The notes under the pieces: generated by a model
What the model was told of the DNA's origin: nothing
The model's database searches: none
Seen by the model: the letters and a program-made list of their open reading frames with translations, nothing else
Shown here: piece by piece, positions 42,066-53,699 of the stretch
Layout: each line of letters starts with the position of its first letter
How positions within the stretch are numbered: the stretch's first letter is position 1
Origin: Leguminivora glycinivorella
Taxonomy: Eukaryota > Arthropoda > Insecta > Lepidoptera > Tortricidae
Assembly (NCBI RefSeq): GCF_023078275.1
Contig: NC_062976.1
Location: forward strand, 2,232,001-2,296,000
DNA length: 64,000 nt
Reading direction: 5' to 3'
Translations under genes and position numbers: made by a program

Positions 42066-42475
42066 GTATTATTATATTCACCGATTTTGAGCCTAACTTA
42101 ATATTGATTTGCAATAAATAAATCATAAGCTTCTACGAAGTTTGTATCTTGTAACGAAATTTGTTAATACCTGCAAGATACGTACAAACTACAATCAAAA
42201 GTAAAAATCACTTGTTATAACAAGTTTGACCTATAAAAGTCTATTTTCGTCTATTTTAATGCTAGGCAATTTCTACGCAATTAAAAACTTCTCAATTGCT
42301 TTTAAATGAACGCGAGGGCCTTCAGTTATTTTACCCCGGAAATTTACTCCGTGGCTTGTTATCAATCACGGTACGTTGTTTTGAATCGATTGCTTCAATA
42401 TGTCAAGGAAAATATTGGAAGAAACGACGGACCTAACTACAATAATAGAATATGTCTAGTTCAGAAATATGATTT

Positions 42476-42657
42476 AATAGCTTTTGCCCGCGGCTTCGCT
42501 TGCGTTAGAAAGAGACAAAAAGTAGCCTATGTCACTCTGCATCCCTTTAAATAGCTATCTCCACTTAAAATACACGTCAATTCGTCGCTCCGTTTTGCCG
42601 TGAAAGACGGACAAACAAACAGACACACACTTTCCCATTTATAATATTAGTATGGAT
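42476..42657 (-). repeat. GCGAAGCCGCGG-tail repeat, inverted
   Basis: 'agcttttgcccgcggcttcg' to 'ataatattagtatggatta', reverse of 37440-37623. Confidence 0.75.
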
Positions 42658-42971
42658 TAATGCTAATAATAGGTAGGTAACGAAGTAAAGACACTATATA
42701 CCATTGCAAATAATGTTGTAAAATCCAGTAAAAAGGATTATGATGAAGTATTAAAGAAATGAAATAAAATGGAAGTTTCGATTAACCTATACCAAACAGT
42801 TGCCATATTTATGCGTTTCACCTCAAAAATTTGACAGTTGCGCCATTTTTTTCAAAGTCGTCCACACCACTTTTTTTTGGATTTGGAAATTTTTCTGTTT
42901 TCCACTCAGAATCGCGACCACTTGCAATCCTAATAGGAAAAAAAAGTGTCCCAAGGTTTGAAGGTTCACAC

Positions 42972-43052
42972 AAATAAATGCCCTTACCGGGATTCGAACC
43001 CGGAACCGCGGCGTATCTGGCAGGGTCACTACGCGCTATGCCAGACAGGCCG
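42972..43052 (-). repeat. SINE family 2 head, minus strand
   Basis: 'aaatgcccttaccgggattc' then 'gaacccgg' is the inverse of the tRNA-like head with a consensus B box. It ends at 'caggccgg'. Body missing. Confidence 0.7.
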
Positions 43053-43059
43053 GACTTTT

Positions 43060-44160
43060 ATATGAATTACGATTCAGTATCTGATAAAGCGGTTTTCTGA
43101 GCATTTCTTTTTTTTCGCCACTTTTATGAAATGTAATATTTTTGAAAAAAAAATGATATTTCTACTCAGAATCACTAGCTTTTTCAATCCTAGTAGTTAA
43201 AAAATAGTCTCATATGACTTTTTCTTATTTTGTTACCATTTTCTGTACATGTTGTGTGGGATAACATCGAAAATAACAAAAATGTATGGAAATTATCTGA
43301 CACTTTTTGTCTCCCAGTGAGATTGAAAGTAATACTCGTGATTCTGAGTACAATTGACCTAAAATTCCCTAAAAAATGAAAGTAAAAAAATGGCAAAAGA
43401 TAAGAAATGCTCTTCTAGCAATCGACAAAGTGGACGTTTTGCTAAACACACTGCACAATTTTTTATTTTTATTTTTATTTTATTCAAAACAAATTACACA
43501 GTATTACAGTGAGACACTAAGGCACTGTGCAATGCATAAAACATCATACTATATTGTTAATACTTAGTGTAATAACGTTAACATAATATACTTAATAACT
43601 AACTGAAGACACCCGATCATCCATCGCTTCGCATAACCTCAGACATTCATCACATAAGACCTTCCATCTACTGGCAAAAACGTCACAGTCAGGTGCTGAT
43701 TTGAGAAGCGCAATCACATATTATGTGTCTACTGAACTCGCGTGTCATATATTACCAGTGGACACAATATGAGATTTTATTTAATAGTTGGGCCATTTTT
43801 TTTTCAAAGATAAAAATAAACAAAGAAATGATAAAATTATGGAGTCCAAGTACTGCTAACCATCCCTCTGTGGCAAAGCGGGCTCATTACTGCTGTAATA
43901 ACAATTTAAACTGAATTGAAAACGTTTTTTTCGCTCCTTATACCCCATTAAGGCATGAAAAGGTGTTAGAGGTTCGTTATGACAAAAGGGGACAGGGGTT
44001 ACAAATGAAGGTCATTTTAAGGACCTCGAGACTTTAAATAAAATGGGCGTTTGAATTTTTATTGCAACTTTAAAGATTTTACTATAGTGTAAAATATAAA
44101 GTCAGGCACTTTTATCTGTGCATCTACAACGTTTATTACAGTTTCAGTCTTTTCTAGAAT
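43060..44160. other. Intronic, no feature recognised
   Basis: AT-rich intron sequence of gene 1. Motifs 'ccactcagaatcg' (42900) and 'actcagaatcac' (43160) recur but give no family. Confidence 0.35.
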
Positions 44161-44182
44161 TTTCATTCAGAACAAGGACTTA

Positions 44183-44340
44183 CGCCGTGGCTTGCGTGGG
44201 CGACGGTCGCGCGATGGTCGCGCAACGGCGATGCGACACATACGAAATCAAACCTTATCGATATGGAAGTATGAGACGCGACGGCGACGCGCGACGGTCG
44301 CGCGACGGTCGCGCGACCGTCGCCCACGCAAGACACGGCG
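44183..44340. mobile_element. CGCCGTG MITE copy 3
   Basis: Inverted ends CGCCGTGGCTTGCG and CGCAAGACACGGCG. Left flank TTA, right flank CTA (one change). It has an extra 'gcgacggtcgc' unit compared with copy 4. Confidence 0.8.
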
Positions 44341-44364
44341 CTAGATTTAAAACTTATCGTTATT

Positions 44365-44886
44365 TAAGGGCATTTTCAGAATTTGGGTCCCTCCAAATTA
44401 CCGTAAGTTGTTAACAAAAATTAACTCGCTGTCAGTTTTGTGACGACAATTAAGCATAAAATCTGTCCAAAAATTTACTTTTTTCACATTCTCAGTGTAG
44501 ATTATCGCTAAAAGTTTATGTAATTATCACAAAATAGTACATTACGATACAAGTGCGTAAAAAAGGAAGTTCGAAATGAGTGGCGATAAATTAAAACTCG
44601 ACCGAAGGGAGTATATTAAATCGACACGAGTTACGAATTTCCTTTTCGCACGTGTATCGTACGACGTTTTTCAGTACAGATGACCCTCCGAAGTTGCGAT
44701 CTGACATATAATGAAATGAAAAAAAAAAGAACCACTTCTCGCACTAGTGCGTAAAAAGCACCATCTGTACTGAAAACAATATTTTTATTGAAATTTCATG
44801 CTTAATTATCGTCACAAAACTGACAGTGAGTTAATTTTTGTTAACTTACGCTAATTGGGGGTCCCAAATAATGAAAATGCCCTTAA
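44365..44886. mobile_element. TTAAGGGCATTTTC element containing a second inverted repeat
   Basis: Arms of about 95 bp at 44365-44456 and 44788-44886 share 'aaaaattaactc.ctgtcagt' and 'gtgacgacaattaagcat'. Inside (44539-44765) lies the 'cgatacaagtgcg...cgcacgtgtatcg' family also seen at 61955-62228. Confidence 0.7.
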
Positions 44887-45079
44887 AACTCCATCTCATT
44901 CATTGTCAAGTACAATCAACCAATTTTAATCCCAGACAGCATCTATGTGACTTCTATAGCAAATAATAAATAGCAGGGTTCTTATTTAGACAGTGTTCTA
45001 GAATCGGCTACCGAATCGCACTGGTCCAGTACCCAAGAGTTCAATCGATCACGCTCCGTGATGTTTTTTTTTTTATAAA

Positions 45080-45350
45080 TGGGCTTACTCTTGGCCACAG
45101 ACTAGCCAAAGGCAAAGACGTGGCCTACGATGGAGTGAGCTCGCCCAGAAGATGCCTGTTCACTCTTGATTTGAAGGTTGCCGGGTTATATGAGCTCGGA
45201 AATACAGCCGCCGATAGTAGGAATTCCACTCCTTGGAAAAAACTGTATGTGTTGCACCAATACAGAGGAGCGATGGAAAGAGATAACTACGACATTGTTA
45301 TCTTAGGTCCTAAATGGTCATTTATCGAAAACTTGGCAATATCCTAACCT
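45080..45350 (-). pseudogene. LINE 3' fragment, LLGELTPS family
   Basis: 'gagctcgcccagaagatgcc' then 'tgttcactcttgat' is the reverse complement of the conserved coding end at 10370-10410. Confidence 0.6.
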
Positions 45351-45364
45351 TCTTTAAAGCACAG

Positions 45365-45617
45365 TATAATAAAGAGTACTATAGTCACATAATATACAAT
45401 AGCTATCGTAGAGTATGGCCATCACTCCCGCTCTCCGCTGAAAGAGCCGCCCACCCGCTCTCGGTTACCTCACAGTTAACGCCTGTCAAGAACGCGACCA
45501 GCCGACCTGTCATATCTCACTCATACAAGCATGGTACGCGTCCACCTAGACGAGCTTAGACTGTGTGCGTAGGAATGCTCCTCTTTCATATATTTGATCG
45601 CCAGTGTCCGAGGTGTG
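45365..45617. repeat. Dispersed repeat, copy of 6642-6862
   Basis: Includes 'tatggccatcactcccgctc' and 'acaagcatggtacgcg', inverted relative to the copy at 6642. Confidence 0.65.
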
Positions 45618-45903
45618 CTTGCAATTCCCGAAAAGTTTGTAGATTTGGATCACGTCTCCGATTTGGATAAAAATTGGTAGGCTGATAGAGTCCGTGATGC
45701 TGAGCAAGGTCCACTAGGTTTCCCAAAATATCCTATGTAGTTTGTATGAAACCGTCCTTTTTTGTTACCAGATTTCTTTCTATACATTTTCGGTAACAAA
45801 AAAGGAAAGTTTCATACAACCAACTTACGATATTTTGGGAAACCTAGTAGGTCTTGCTCAGCATCATGGACTCAAATGTACAAACTTATCGGGAATTGCT
45901 GGC
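45618..45903. mobile_element. Palindromic MITE (AATTCCCGA ends)
   Basis: 'gcaattcccgaaaagtttgt' at the left and 'acaaacttatcgggaattgc' at the right, with about 130-bp inverted arms. The half copy at 84-240 belongs to this family. Confidence 0.8.
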
Positions 45904-46059
45904 TAATACGGTGGATCGATGGCAAGAGATATCTACCTACGATATTGTTATCTAAAATCCTAAACGGTTGTATCGAAAACTTTCAAAAAGCGTTCGACCA
46001 AATGAAAACTCCCCAATAGCCAAACCTTTTTCAAAGTGTAAAATGAATTCAACACTTAC

Positions 46060-46204
46060 TAGGGTCCTTAACCGACGTGATGACGAGCTTGAACCCGTTG
46101 GCGTCGGTGCCCCAGTTATCTGTGACGTACTTGAGCGTCACGAAGTTGCTCCTGGTGAAGAGAACTGACACTTGCTGCTTCGTGTTGCGGCAGGAGAGGT
46201 CCAC
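46060..46204 (-). CDS. Gene 1 CUB exon b (second half of the CUB domain)
   Basis: 145 bp, acceptor 'cttttgtctgcag', donor GTAAGTG, phase 0 to 1. The 48 codons begin VDLSC and contain 'SNFVTLKYVTDNWGTDANGF' followed by 'KLVITSVKDP', the closing strands of a CUB fold (S/N.(L/V).(L/F).(T/S)D......GF.(L/A).). It starts exactly in the phase in which exon a ends, supplying the fourth CUB cysteine, and its last base completes a Lys codon with the LDLa exon. No copies of this exon were found nearby, unlike three others. Confidence 0.9.
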
Positions 46205-46566
46205 CTGCAGACAAAAGGGGCATCTTTCAATTATACTATTTAAAACACGTCATCCGAAACATTTTTGAACAGATTTGTAGGAGGTAGGGCATAGCGAATG
46301 ATATTCCGCTTTGTGTGGTAGGGCACAGCACAGCGGATATCGTCTCGCTCGAATCTAGAGCAGAGCCCAATTGGGGAAGTACCTCCGCCTTACAGAAGAC
46401 CGCAGCCAAATAGCACTAGACCCTACTCATAGTGTTGTGTTCCTGCCGGTGAGTAAGGCTACCAGAGCTCAACGAGGGTGCGGTGTGCTGATGACGGGAG
46501 GACTTACGGAACTAACTTGTTCCGTCTATTGTCCTTTGAGTCGTCGGCAACCCGAACCCTCCTTGG

Positions 46567-46622
46567 AACTTGTACACTCCTTTTTGCTGTGTACTTAACA
46601 CAGCAAAAGGGAGTGTACAAGT
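46567..46622. repeat. Hairpin
   Basis: 'aacttgtacactcctttttg' then 'ctgtgt' is mirrored by 'acacagcaaaagggagtgta' then 'caagtt' with a 5-nt spacer. Confidence 0.6.
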
Positions 46623-46807
46623 TTCTAATGGGGTGTCAACGCGCATGTGACACTATTTGAGTTGCAGGCGTCCATAGGTTACGGTGACCGCTTTACATCA
46701 GGCGGACCGTATACTTGTTTGCCCCCGACGTATTATAAAAAAAAAAAAAAAAAGTGGAGGCAAAACTCAGTGAGCTCCGCTTCAAGCAAAGTGGCGATGG
46801 CGCACGT

Positions 46808-46885
46808 TGAAGGCCAAAACTCATTTTGGAGTTATGCACCAGCCAAGTTTAAAGGAACTAAACATGGCTGGTGCGATAACTCTGA
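46808..46885. repeat. Hairpin
   Basis: 'ggagttatgcaccagcca' and 'tggctggtgcgataactc' face each other across about 25 bp. Confidence 0.6.
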
Positions 46886-47059
46886 ACACAATTTTGAAAA
46901 CAGAAACATTATTAAATAAATTACATTAGAAAAGTTTAAATGCTTGGTGGATAAAAATGAAATAATTATGTCTTTTTATTGGGCCTAAGTTTTTTTAAGA
47001 AATAACTGATTGGTACAACTTCAATTTCACACTATTTTATAATAACTAAAATTTTTACC

Positions 47060-47230
47060 TCACAATACAATACAATACAATAGGTATAAATTCACTTTAT
47101 TGATCAACCTCAGAAACGTACATAGGAACACACATATTACAATAAAGTTTATTATAGAGGTAAACAACAGGCGGCCTTATCGCTTAAGAGCTACCTACCC
47201 TAATACTATACCTATACATCTAAATCGCCA
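47060..47230 (-). repeat. LINE 3' end, minus strand
   Basis: (ACAAT)n followed by 'ttcactttattgatc' and 'caacaggcggccttatcgct'; the last string recurs at 48738-48758, so the two are related 3' ends. Confidence 0.55.
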
Positions 47231-47257
47231 AGCGGTGTGTTAGTGTCTTATTTTTAA

Positions 47258-47338
47258 GGTCCGACCGGACCGAGATTCTCGGCCACGAATAAGTTGTCAT
47301 ACAATTTATTCGCGGCCGAGAATCTCGGTCGGACCTTG
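47258..47338. mobile_element. Near-perfect hairpin MITE
   Basis: 'aaggtccgaccggaccgaga' then 'ttctcggcc' is mirrored by 'ggccgagaatctcggtcgga' then 'cctt'. Arms of about 36 bp. Confidence 0.75.
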
Positions 47339-47344
47339 CTTATT

Positions 47345-48255
47345 TTATCTTAATATTTTCGTTGCTCCAATATATTTCACGCTTTTGTAAGCACAAATAC
47401 CATCTTTCCTAACAATTCCAACATAATGTAGCAACATCAGACCAACGGCGAATAAATCTACACCATTCTCCCCAATCCACCACGTACCGAAGAATAAGTA
47501 CTGAAAATCCTCCATTTTAAACCGAGTTCCATTTCAAAATGGCCAAACTCCGCCATTTTGTAGCGAACTTACGCCATCTTGTCACGGAGTCGATTGCCAC
47601 TTTAGTAACAAAAGGTCTTAAAAGACAAGTCTTTAGAATACAGTTAGGTCGTTTTGTAGAAGTAGTTAGGTCCAGGCGCTGGCCATATTTCTTCCATCGA
47701 CGGCTTACTGAGCGATGGCCGTATTATATCGATGTCATATTGGGAGAGATCGCGGCGACGTGATGGTTTAGCCGATACATCAGTGACGTGGTTTTTTTGG
47801 TGTGTTTGGGGTTCATAAGTGTTTAGAGCCTTTTCAAAATTCTCTCATTATACATACCTACGCTCGACAATCGTTTGAGCAGTGTAAGACAGCCTCAGAC
47901 ACATTTTTGTGTATTTTTTTTATCTAAGTATAGCCCAGATTAAGTTATGAGTTGAATTGGCTTTACGTCCAACTTTGCTCATGATTGACCTCTTCGTACA
48001 GAACTAATAAATATCGAACCTTCTTAAATTTAAGTGACTCTATATGTATAGTCTATATACTTCTAGTCGTATAATAAATCATATACCTACTAATGTATTT
48101 TTACACTAAAAGGTATTTAACTCGCATATTTTATTAATGTCATTAAGAAAGTTCCGGTCCCACGTTGGGCGCCATTAATGCATTTTGTATCAATAAATTA
48201 GTTTGAATGTCCACAGCCCAGCGCCAAACTTGGCACCTTTTCAGATGGCTTCGTT
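47345..48255. other. Intronic, no feature recognised
   Basis: A 74-codon plus-strand open frame at 47539-47763 has no recognisable domain or splice sites and is likely chance. Confidence 0.35.
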
Positions 48256-48259
48256 TGGT

Positions 48260-48400
48260 GGTACAGTCGCCATCAGAAATATCGGAGCGGTCAAGGTGCT
48301 CACAAATATCTGAACACAACTCTATTGTTAAGGCGATAAGGCGTGTTCAGATATTTTTGCACGCCCCGGCCGCTTAGATATATCTGATGGTGACTGTACA
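48260..48400. mobile_element. Palindromic MITE, TACAGTCGCCATCAGA family
   Basis: 'tacagtcgccatcagaaata' and inverse 'tatatctgatggtgactgta', with inner 'gtgttcagatattt' and inverse. Confidence 0.8.
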
Positions 48401-48654
48401 CTGAAAGAATTTGAATTTTTAAATATGTTTGTGTCAAAATAGTAATTTGGGCGAGCGGCAGAATGTTTTTAAATTCTTTTGAAGGATAATGTTTAGACTT
48501 TCATATAAACATTTATAATTAAGGTGCCTTACAGGTGAAATTAAAAGCGCAGCAAAGACTTCGTCAAAGCTACTAACCAAGTAACTCGTCACAATATTAT
48601 ATAAGCACTAAATCCAAGGTGAAATAGATATACCTTTACCTAATGATTAATTTA

Positions 48655-48960
48655 AGGTTAAGTAAGTAAATATTCTTTATTGCACCATTTTACATGTTAT
48701 AAATATACAGAATGTTGAGTGAGAGTATAACTAGGTAACAACAGGCGGTCTTATCGCTAAAAAGCGATCTCTTCCAGACAACCTTAGGGTAGCTGGAAAA
48801 ACGGAACAGAAACAAAAGTTAAACAGGCAGTGCAAGAACAATAAAAATATAGAGAAAACCAACACAAACACACATACATATATACCGAATACATAAATAA
48901 ATATACCTTACATATACATAATACATACATACATACATACATACATACATACATACATTA
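48655..48960 (-). repeat. LINE 3' end and (CATA)n microsatellite
   Basis: 48655-48790 is the minus-strand 3' end of a common non-LTR family ('ggcggtcttatcgct', 'agcgatctcttccag'). A (CATA)n run occupies about 48917-48958. Confidence 0.55.
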
Positions 48961-50585
48961 ATGAAAGGCATTGAGGGTTTTTTTTGAGGCAGCCTGGAAC
49001 AATATTATTCCGAGAATTGGTAACTACCAAATTGACTAGACCATTGGAAACTTGCTATACAACAATGCTTTCCTTTTGTCCGTCAGCAACCGGTAAATAT
49101 AATTCTCAAAATAATGCGAGGGGATATTGTAGGATAAGGTTTCTTTCAGCTCAGCAACAAATCAGGCCAAATATAATAACGGAATGTAGGTCCAATATAA
49201 CCTAGTTCTTAAACATCCTACGTCCTAGTTAGACCTAGATTTCATTCGAAGCTCCAGCGCCATCTTGCCGGCGTCAGCTGCCATTATGCGCACTTTTACA
49301 AAATGGACGTCAATATTAAAATTCTCTCCCGATTTGTACATCGGATGGTTTTTATCTACGACGAAAGAGCTTTGGCTAAGAAGATTAGTATGAATATATA
49401 GTATGAATTTTCTCAAGTGATTTTAACGTTTGAGCACCAAGTTGTTAAGCAAAAGCTATTGTTTCTATTATTTTTAGCGTGCTAACTACACAAAAGGAAC
49501 AATATTTACAATATTCTTTGTTTATCAAGTTGGGAAAAGATCATTTCAGAAAATTCATACAACACTTAGTTTATACATTGAATTTTGCTTAGATATTCAA
49601 ATGAAATTAAATCTTTTCAAGATTCCAATGCAAATAAAAAACCACTTTGAAATACCCTCGAGAAAGGGTGTTTGGTAAGTTCAAGTGGGCAGTGTATGTT
49701 CTCATTGAGAGTATTTTCGTGTATGCGTAAAAGCCGTCCATTTTATAAAATCAGTTAATAAGAAAATATTGAAGATGTGAGATTATTACTACAGTTAGAC
49801 TGAAATCCGAAAGTTTATTGGTATATTATTAGAAACCCTTATTTGTCTTACTTTAATATGTTTATAGAAGTGAAAATGATAAAACAATATTACAAAGCAA
49901 TTAAAAAAATACATACTTAATTATAAACAAAGTATAAAAACCTAACCTAGAGTTGGTAAATTTATTTGTATGTCTTTCCCATCACGGAACAATGGTGTTC
50001 CGGACCTTTGGGAGGCGTGCGCGGGGCCGAAGCCAACGCGTAGAGGCCCTTTCGACACTTTAATGAAATGTAAGGGGTACACCGAGCGAATGTTGCCCTT
50101 GCCCGTATCATGGGACACACGCAGAGACAACACCCGCCAGGGTGTAAGGACTATTTGAGAGTTAATGGAATCTAAAATTAACTGGTCTATTTTGATGAAA
50201 GTGATGGACTAAATACTGGGCTATGGATAAAAAATCGGACGCCTGCCTAATAAATTGGTATCCAATTTTATTTCCGGCAGACGGTGACTCGTCCCCACAA
50301 GATGGGCCCCCACAAAAAGCGACATCCAAGATGGCTCAAGGGCAACACCGGTGTGAGAACTCAAGGGTGTCGAGAGGTGTACACCGCTTTCTGCCCAGTG
50401 GCTGTTAAGCCACTGTACCAACTCGCATCTTATGCAAATTTTCACTTCCACCCCTGGGGCATGTAGCCCTAACGACTCCACTCTGAACGGCCAGCCAAGG
50501 CAAGCCAGAGGTAGAGAGTACTGTCCCACCCACCCGCCTTACGGGTAACAGAACTCCCCAGGAGCACTCGGGTACGTGGGGTCGC
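48961..50585. other. Intronic; possible LINE-derived segment 49965-50585
   Basis: 49965-50585 is more GC-rich and leads directly into an RTE-like tail, so it is probably the 3' UTR or degraded ORF of that element. The rest is featureless. Confidence 0.35.
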
Positions 50586-50589
50586 TGTT

Positions 50590-50712
50590 CCCCAATTTAT
50601 TATTATTAAGTCAATATTAACGGAAGTAACGGAGAATCGGGAATTATGGAGAGCCAGGGGAGAGGCCTTTGCCCAGCAGTGGGACACTCTAATAGGCTAA
50701 GAAAAAAAAAAA
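50590..50712 (+). pseudogene. RTE-like LINE coding end and poly-A tail
   Basis: 'gagagccaggggagaggcct' then 'ttgcccagcagtgggacac' translates to (E)SRGEAFAQQWDT-LIG-stop, the same C-terminus as the fragment at 16350-17010 (GEAFAQQWE), followed by A(11+). Confidence 0.7.
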
Positions 50713-51277
50713 AGTCAAAATTAAAACAAAGAAATGTTGAGTCTAGATGCGTTACAGTTTTAAATATATACTAGTACATCTCAGATCCTGTTTAATCTGC
50801 TTCAAATTGTAAACTCAGATACTATCAGATATTCTTTGTCTAAGAGTCTAGGCTAACCTTTAGTTTGTTTTATCTTTCTCCCCTCCTCTCCTCCTACCAT
50901 AGGATTTAGTTTATTCAAATCTCTTATCAATTTATTCTACCTTTTCTTCAATACATATAAACTTAGGTACCTATCACTTACAACAAGCGAGACCCGATCT
51001 ATTTTTTTTTTAAATAAAGTAATTTGGATGCGCCTGTCTAACATATTCACAAAACATTCCATCACAGGTCATCGAATAGACAGTTCGCATTAAACTTGCC
51101 ATCCAACATTGCCACGCAAAGTTACTTGTTGATAGTTCGCAACTTTACCACACACAGGTAACTATGCCTTTATGTCAAGTTGTTGGCATTTGTATCGGGA
51201 GCGACCACAGGGCACTGCATACTTAAGTAGGTGAATGTTTGCGTCAAAGAGTTTGCTGTGAGTTGTTTATATATTTA

Positions 51278-51520
51278 CTAGCTTTTCCCGCGGATTCGAT
51301 CGCGGTGAATTCTAAAATAGCGAAATGCTGCATACAAACTTCTACCCCCTCATTTTAGGGATGTGGGGAGTCAGAAAGAGACAAAAAGTAGCTTAAAGTC
51401 ATTTTCCATCCCTTCAACTATCTCCACTTAAATCACGTCAATTTGTCGCCCCGTTTTGCCGTGAAAGACGGACAAAAAGACAGACACACACGCTTTCCCA
51501 TTTATAATTATTAGTATGGA
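51278..51520 (-). repeat. GCGAAGCCGCGG-tail repeat, inverted
   Basis: 'ctagcttttcccgcggattc' to 'ataattattagtatggat', with an extra 40-bp segment in the middle that the 51742 copy also has ('aaacttctac...'). Confidence 0.7.
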
Positions 51521-51654
51521 TGGAGGAAGGCAAGGATAATTAAGTAAGGTTAGTGTTTTTGTTTACTCCTGACTAGTCCTGACTCCTGACATAGAAACTC
51601 ATATGAAAATGATAAATTTAACTATATACATGTCAAGTCCATTCGAACTTCGAA

Positions 51655-51718
51655 TTGTCAATATTGATATACAGACTGAATTCGAGTGTCAATATTGATA
51701 TACAGACTGAAACATTGG
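51655..51718. repeat. Short tandem duplication
   Basis: 'tgtcaatattgatatacaga' then 'ctgaa' occurs twice with a period of 38 bp. Confidence 0.7.
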
Positions 51719-51741
51719 AAAGGAAGATCGATAGTTAATGT

Positions 51742-51967
51742 AAATGGGAAAGTGTGTGTGTCTGTTTGTTTGCCCGTCTATCACGGCAAAACGGAGGACG
51801 AATTGGCGTGATCTTTTAGTGGAGATAGTTGAAAGGATGGAGTGTGACATAGGCTTCTTTTTGTCTCTGTCTAACCGCCCTACTTTCCTCAAATATGTGG
51901 AAGTTTGTATGGATCTTTACGCAATTTTCGAATTGAACGCGAGCGAAGCCGCGGGCAAAAGCTAGTA
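51742..51967 (+). repeat. GCGAAGCCGCGG-tail repeat, plus copy
   Basis: 'aaatgggaaagtgtgtgtgt' to 'gccgcgggcaaaagctagta'; faces the inverted copy at 51278-51520 about 220 bp away. Confidence 0.75.
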
Positions 51968-52632
51968 ATAAATAATACTATCAAAAACGTCCGTCCCACC
52001 ATCCGTGTACACTTTAAGGATACCTTATATAATAAAATTAACAAATATCTCAAATAATAATTAGATGAGACTAAGAAGATTAGCACGATGAAACAATGTA
52101 AGAAATTTGTAGATAGTCTCTCCGTCCGCTTGTTCCTCAACATGCATATTTGCCTTAAAATACTTTTAAATACCTCAAAATTAACGTTGTTTCAACTTAC
52201 CCCTGTTTCAACTCACCCTCCTCCCCAACAGGTATATTTTCGGTTAAATCGTAACTATTCCTTTATCTCCAACTCAAACCAACTGTAAAACAGTTTCAAT
52301 GGTTTAATCTGACTGAACTGGACGAAACTGGAGGAAGTTTCGTGAAATATTGTTTAAGTCACATGTTTTAATTGCTCTCGCGTCGTTCGCGAGTTGGTTC
52401 ACGTAGTTTGCAAGTAAAATGTCCTGGTACGATAGTTCGTTCTTCGACTTCGAGTTAAGTTCTTCGCTCACACTTATTGAACGTGAGCGGGAGCGAGTTG
52501 GGTGCGTATGTTTTTTTTTTTTTTTTTTAAGTAATAAAAATCAGAAACGTTGAGTGCGATCATTAAAAAAATAGTTATTTGTTATACAAGGTTGCAAAGT
52601 TGTATTTTAACGCCGAGTGTGGAATTGAAAAC

Positions 52633-52770
52633 TCACGAGAAGGTGTCACTGTAGCGAGGAAAGTACAACGCAAAAAACGCGTTTATCACTGCTTCCAGTA
52701 GTTCCACAGGTGGTAAATCATCGTCATCACTAGATTCACTCGCTTTTATCAATTTTAAAGCAGAAAAAAA
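52633..52770 (-). other. Short unassigned ORF, acidic
   Basis: Minus-strand open frame of about 45 codons between stops at 52773-52771 and 52635-52633, without ATG. It contains 'KASESSDDDDLPPVELLEAV' and then a hydrophobic/aromatic segment. Composition is protein-like and a SSDDDD run suggests a casein-kinase-2 target. It may be an exon or a relic carried by a repeat. Not recognised. Confidence 0.3.
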
Positions 52771-52774
52771 TTAC

Positions 52775-53370
52775 TATATTCAAGGTCAAATTACTTTATC
52801 CACTTGTGGATAAAATGCGTTTTTACCCGCTGGTATTAAAGGACAAAACACGTGTTTCCGAGCTAGTGAGGGGAAAAACATATTTTTAGCTTTCGTACAA
52901 AAATCGATGTAACATTTCGAAATGACCTATCGACAGATTTTTTTGAGTGGTTTTAACTTACATTAGTGTTGAATAGATCTTCTTATAAGTTGGAGTTGAT
53001 GTCTAATACTTATCATACTGACTTAACATTAAATTCGAAATATAGAGAAAAGATTGGATTAGAATTCCTATAATATTAATTCAAGTTACCTACCTTAACT
53101 ATCTCTATCTCAAAACTATCAAAGGCCAGTTGGCTTATTAAAAAAATATAAAATTGAGAAAGTAATACCAATAAAAAGTAATACACAGCTACCAACTCTA
53201 TTGTATCTAAACTAATAAGAGCGCTACGCCCAAGCCCTCGAAAGGCCTTACAATCTTTTATGTTACAGCTCTATAGGAATAATAATACTCAGACAAAGGC
53301 AATTTCATATTTTTTAATCACGCGGTGCAGTACGAGGGTGTTATTTGTCGTCATAGTTCCCTATTTACTA
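52775..53370. other. Intronic, no gene recognised
   Basis: A small palindrome 'ttatccacttgtggataa' lies at 52797-52814. Otherwise AT-rich. Confidence 0.4.
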
Positions 53371-53372
53371 AA

Positions 53373-53690
53373 AGCGCTGGTGGCCTAGCGGTAAGAGCGT
53401 GCGACTTTCAATCCGGTGGTCGCGGGTTCAAACCTCGGCTCGTACCAATGAGTTTTTCGGAACTTATGTGCGAAATGTCATTTGATATTTGCCAGTCGCT
53501 CGGTAAAGGAAAACATCGTGAGCAAACTGCACTAATTCCAATAAGGCCTAGTTGTCCTTTAGGTTGGAAGGTCATATGGCAGTCGCTTTCGTAAAACTAG
53601 TGCCTACGCCAAATCTTGGGATTAGTTGTCACAGCGGACCCTAGGGGGAGCCGTGGCAAATGCCAAGATAACGCTAGGACGATAAAGCTA
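53373..53690 (+). mobile_element. tRNA-derived SINE, family 1, second copy
   Basis: Head 'gcgctggtggcctagcggta' with B box GGGTTCAAACC. The body is co-linear with 35439-35774 ('caataaggcctagtt', 'ccaaatcttgggattagttg') and has small deletions. Confidence 0.85.
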
Positions 53691-53699
53691 GTGCTATTT

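Noticed and set aside
47539..47763. 74-codon plus-strand frame with basic/aromatic composition
   Set aside because: No domain, no splice context, no repeat-independent support.
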